Positions 63,013 through 64,000 of a stretch of 64,000 nt of DNA are shown one piece after another (positions within the stretch are counted from its first letter, which is position 1; every line of letters starts with the position of its first letter). Made by a program: the position numbers and the translations under genes. Origin of the DNA: Desulfarculus baarsii DSM 2075 (GTDB taxonomy: Bacteria > Desulfobacterota > Desulfarculia > Desulfarculales > Desulfarculaceae). Under the pieces are notes generated by a model. That model was given only the letters and a program-made list of their open reading frames with translations. It had not been told where the DNA came from and searched no databases. The stretch lies in contig NC_014365.1 in NCBI RefSeq assembly GCF_000143965.1, positions 337,501 through 401,500 of the forward strand, written 5' to 3'.

Positions 63013-63962
63013 CCTATTCCCTTGTCATCCCGGTTTATCTGAACCAATCATCCATCCCGCGCCTGCTCCAGGCGCTGGAGGAGATGCACCAGCGTCTGGA
63101 CCGGGAGCTGGAAGTTGTTTTCGTCGTCGATGGCAGCCCCGATCAGTCCTACGCGCTGCTGCGCGACGCCCTCCCTTCGCTGCCTTATCCCGCGCAGTTG
63201 CTGGGTCATTCACGCAACTTCGGCTCGTTTCCGGCCGTCCGCAGCGGCTTGCTGGCCGCCCGTGGCCGCTACTTCGCCGTCATGGCCGCCGACCTGCAAG
63301 AGCCGCCCGAGCTGATTTTGGACTTTTTCCGGGCGCTGAAGGCCGACGAGTGCGACGTGGCCATCGGCACGCGCAACTCGCGCAACGACCCGCCCTTGAG
63401 CAGGCTGGCCTCGAGCCTGTTTTGGGGCCTCTACCGCCGCGTTATCGCCCCGGAAATGCCCGAGGGCGGCGTGGACGTGTTCGGCTGCGACCGGGCCTTT
63501 CGTGATCAATTGCTGCAACTGGAGGAGTCGCGCTCGTCGCTGATCGCTTTGATCTTCTGGCTGGGCTTTCGCCGCAAGCTGGTCGGCTACGACCGCCGCG
63601 AGCGCCAGGAAGGCAAGTCGTCCTGGACGCTGCGCAAAAGAATAGACTACATGCGCGACAGCATTTTCGCCTTCAGCGATTTGCCCATCCGTCTGCTGAT
63701 GCGCCTTGGCGTCATCGGTTCGGCGTTGTCGCTGTCCCTTGGCGCGGTGATCATCCTCGCCAAGCTCCTTGGCGTGATTCAGGTGCCTGGCTACGCCGCC
63801 ACCATGCTGGCCGTGCTCTGCCTGGGCGCGCTGAATCTGCTGGGTTTGGGCCTGGTCGGCACCTACGCCTGGCGAGCTTACGAAAACAGCAAGCAGCGGC
63901 CGTTGGCCATCGTGTCCATGCGGATGAGCAACCATCCGCCACGCGAACCGGAGAAAGGCTGA
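63000..63962 (+). CDS. GT2 glycosyltransferase with two C-terminal membrane helices (GtrB/ArnC-like)
   Basis: 320 residues. GT-A fold: YSLVIPVYLNQSSIPRLL, VVFVVDGSPDQSY, MAADLQEPPELI, and the later RRERQEGKSSWTLRKRIDY. Two C-terminal membrane helices (about 232-256 and 265-290) match the polyprenyl-phosphate sugar transferases GtrB/ArnC/DPM1. It probably moves a sugar from a nucleotide donor to undecaprenyl phosphate. An in-frame stop immediately upstream forces a TTG start at 63000 inside the preceding gene. Confidence 0.9.
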   Translation: MVNITYSLVIPVYLNQSSIPRLLQALEEMHQRLDRELEVVFVVDGSPDQSYALLRDALPSLPYPAQLLGHSRNFGSFPAVRSGLLAARGRYFAVMAADLQEPPELILDFFRALKADECDVAIGTRNSRNDPPLSRLASSLFWGLYRRVIAPEMPEGGVDVFGCDRAFRDQLLQLEESRSSLIALIFWLGFRRKLVGYDRRERQEGKSSWTLRKRIDYMRDSIFAFSDLPIRLLMRLGVIGSALSLSLGAVIILAKLLGVIQVPGYAATMLAVLCLGALNLLGLGLVGTYAWRAYENSKQRPLAIVSMRMSNHPPREPEKG

Positions 63963-63963
63963 G

Positions 63964-64000
63964 ATGACGCGAATTCATCCCACGGCAATCGTTTCGCCCG
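63964..64000 (+). CDS. Start of a hexapeptide-repeat acyltransferase-like gene (cut by window end)
   Basis: Only 12 codons are visible: MTRIHPTAIVSP. The IHPTAIVSP start is typical of left-handed beta-helix acyltransferases (LpxA/PglD/WbbJ type), fitting the glycan cluster. It begins one base after the preceding stop codon. The identification rests on a very short stretch. Confidence 0.5.
   Translation, partial: MTRIHPTAIVSP

Overview
The window is a GC-rich (third positions mostly G or C) bacterial chromosome segment. Gene content suggests a free-living, probably anaerobic deltaproteobacterium (Desulfobacterota). Supporting features are two NtrC-type sigma-54 regulators, DUF134/DUF5320 proteins, a stand-alone TrpB2, a TonB-linked metal-uptake operon, a cytidylate-kinase-like/SLC13 anion-transport cluster and a MotAB pair. 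A relative of Desulfarculus would fit, but that is inference; no species marker was searched.

Layout. 1-1.6 kb: 3' end of a 23S rRNA, a 5S rRNA and a terminator. 1.6-14.2 kb: mostly single genes (two acyl-CoA synthetases, a degenerate Fic-like protein, TrpB2, TrmJ, a CDF exporter, a 7TM diguanylate cyclase, a polysaccharide ABC exporter pair, tRNA-Ser). 14.2-20.5 kb: a minus-strand operon of TonB receptor, TrmO-like protein, FecCD-type ABC transporter and methyltransferase. 20.7-28.3 kb: a regulatory/transport module in which an NtrC-like regulator lies upstream of a near-perfect sigma-54 promoter, followed by a Usp-like protein, an SLC13/RCK permease, two cytidylate-kinase-like proteins with BON-like tails, a CheY-like regulator and a histidine kinase. 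28.4-30.3 kb: DUF5320/DUF134 genes with palindromic operators, a small lipoprotein and a thioesterase. 30.5-34.9 kb: NtrY/NtrX-type two-component pair and an exported protein. 35.7-40.1 kb: siroheme/heme genes (precorrin-2 dehydrogenase, CcsA-like, HemA), AtpZ, dodecin and a PrmA-like methyltransferase. 40.2-49.9 kb: branched-chain amino-acid genes: leader peptide, ilvD-ilvB-ilvN-ilvC, then leuC-orf-leuD-leuB and a secreted acetolactate decarboxylase. 50-53.2 kb: glgB and, convergent, asnS. 54.2-57 kb: motA-motB and a hydrolase. 57.3-61.3 kb: a PAS kinase, def-fmt-rsmB. 61.6-64 kb: the start of a glycan cluster behind a consensus promoter.

The most unusual feature is a pair of long, highly similar, non-coding hairpin-rich elements in inverted orientation (A, about 34.97-35.70 kb; B, about 53.28-54.06 kb). 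They flank the 17.6-kb heme/branched-chain block. Each precedes an operon read in its own direction (precorrin-2 dehydrogenase-ccsA-hemA; asnS), and each lies beside an abrupt local switch in strand composition: the strand reading outward from the switch is G/T-rich on both sides for one to a few kilobases, whichever way the genes run. No transposase, reverse transcriptase or repeat-processing gene lies nearby. I cannot assign the pair to a known repeat family.

Well-supported regulatory features are the ilv leader peptide (eight of its last twelve codons are Val, Ile or Leu), the sigma-54 promoter with upstream dyads, and two matched palindromes upstream of the DUF134 gene. Coordinates of starts were refined by ribosome-binding sites and gene overlaps where possible. 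Motif, composition and repeat comparisons were made by eye.
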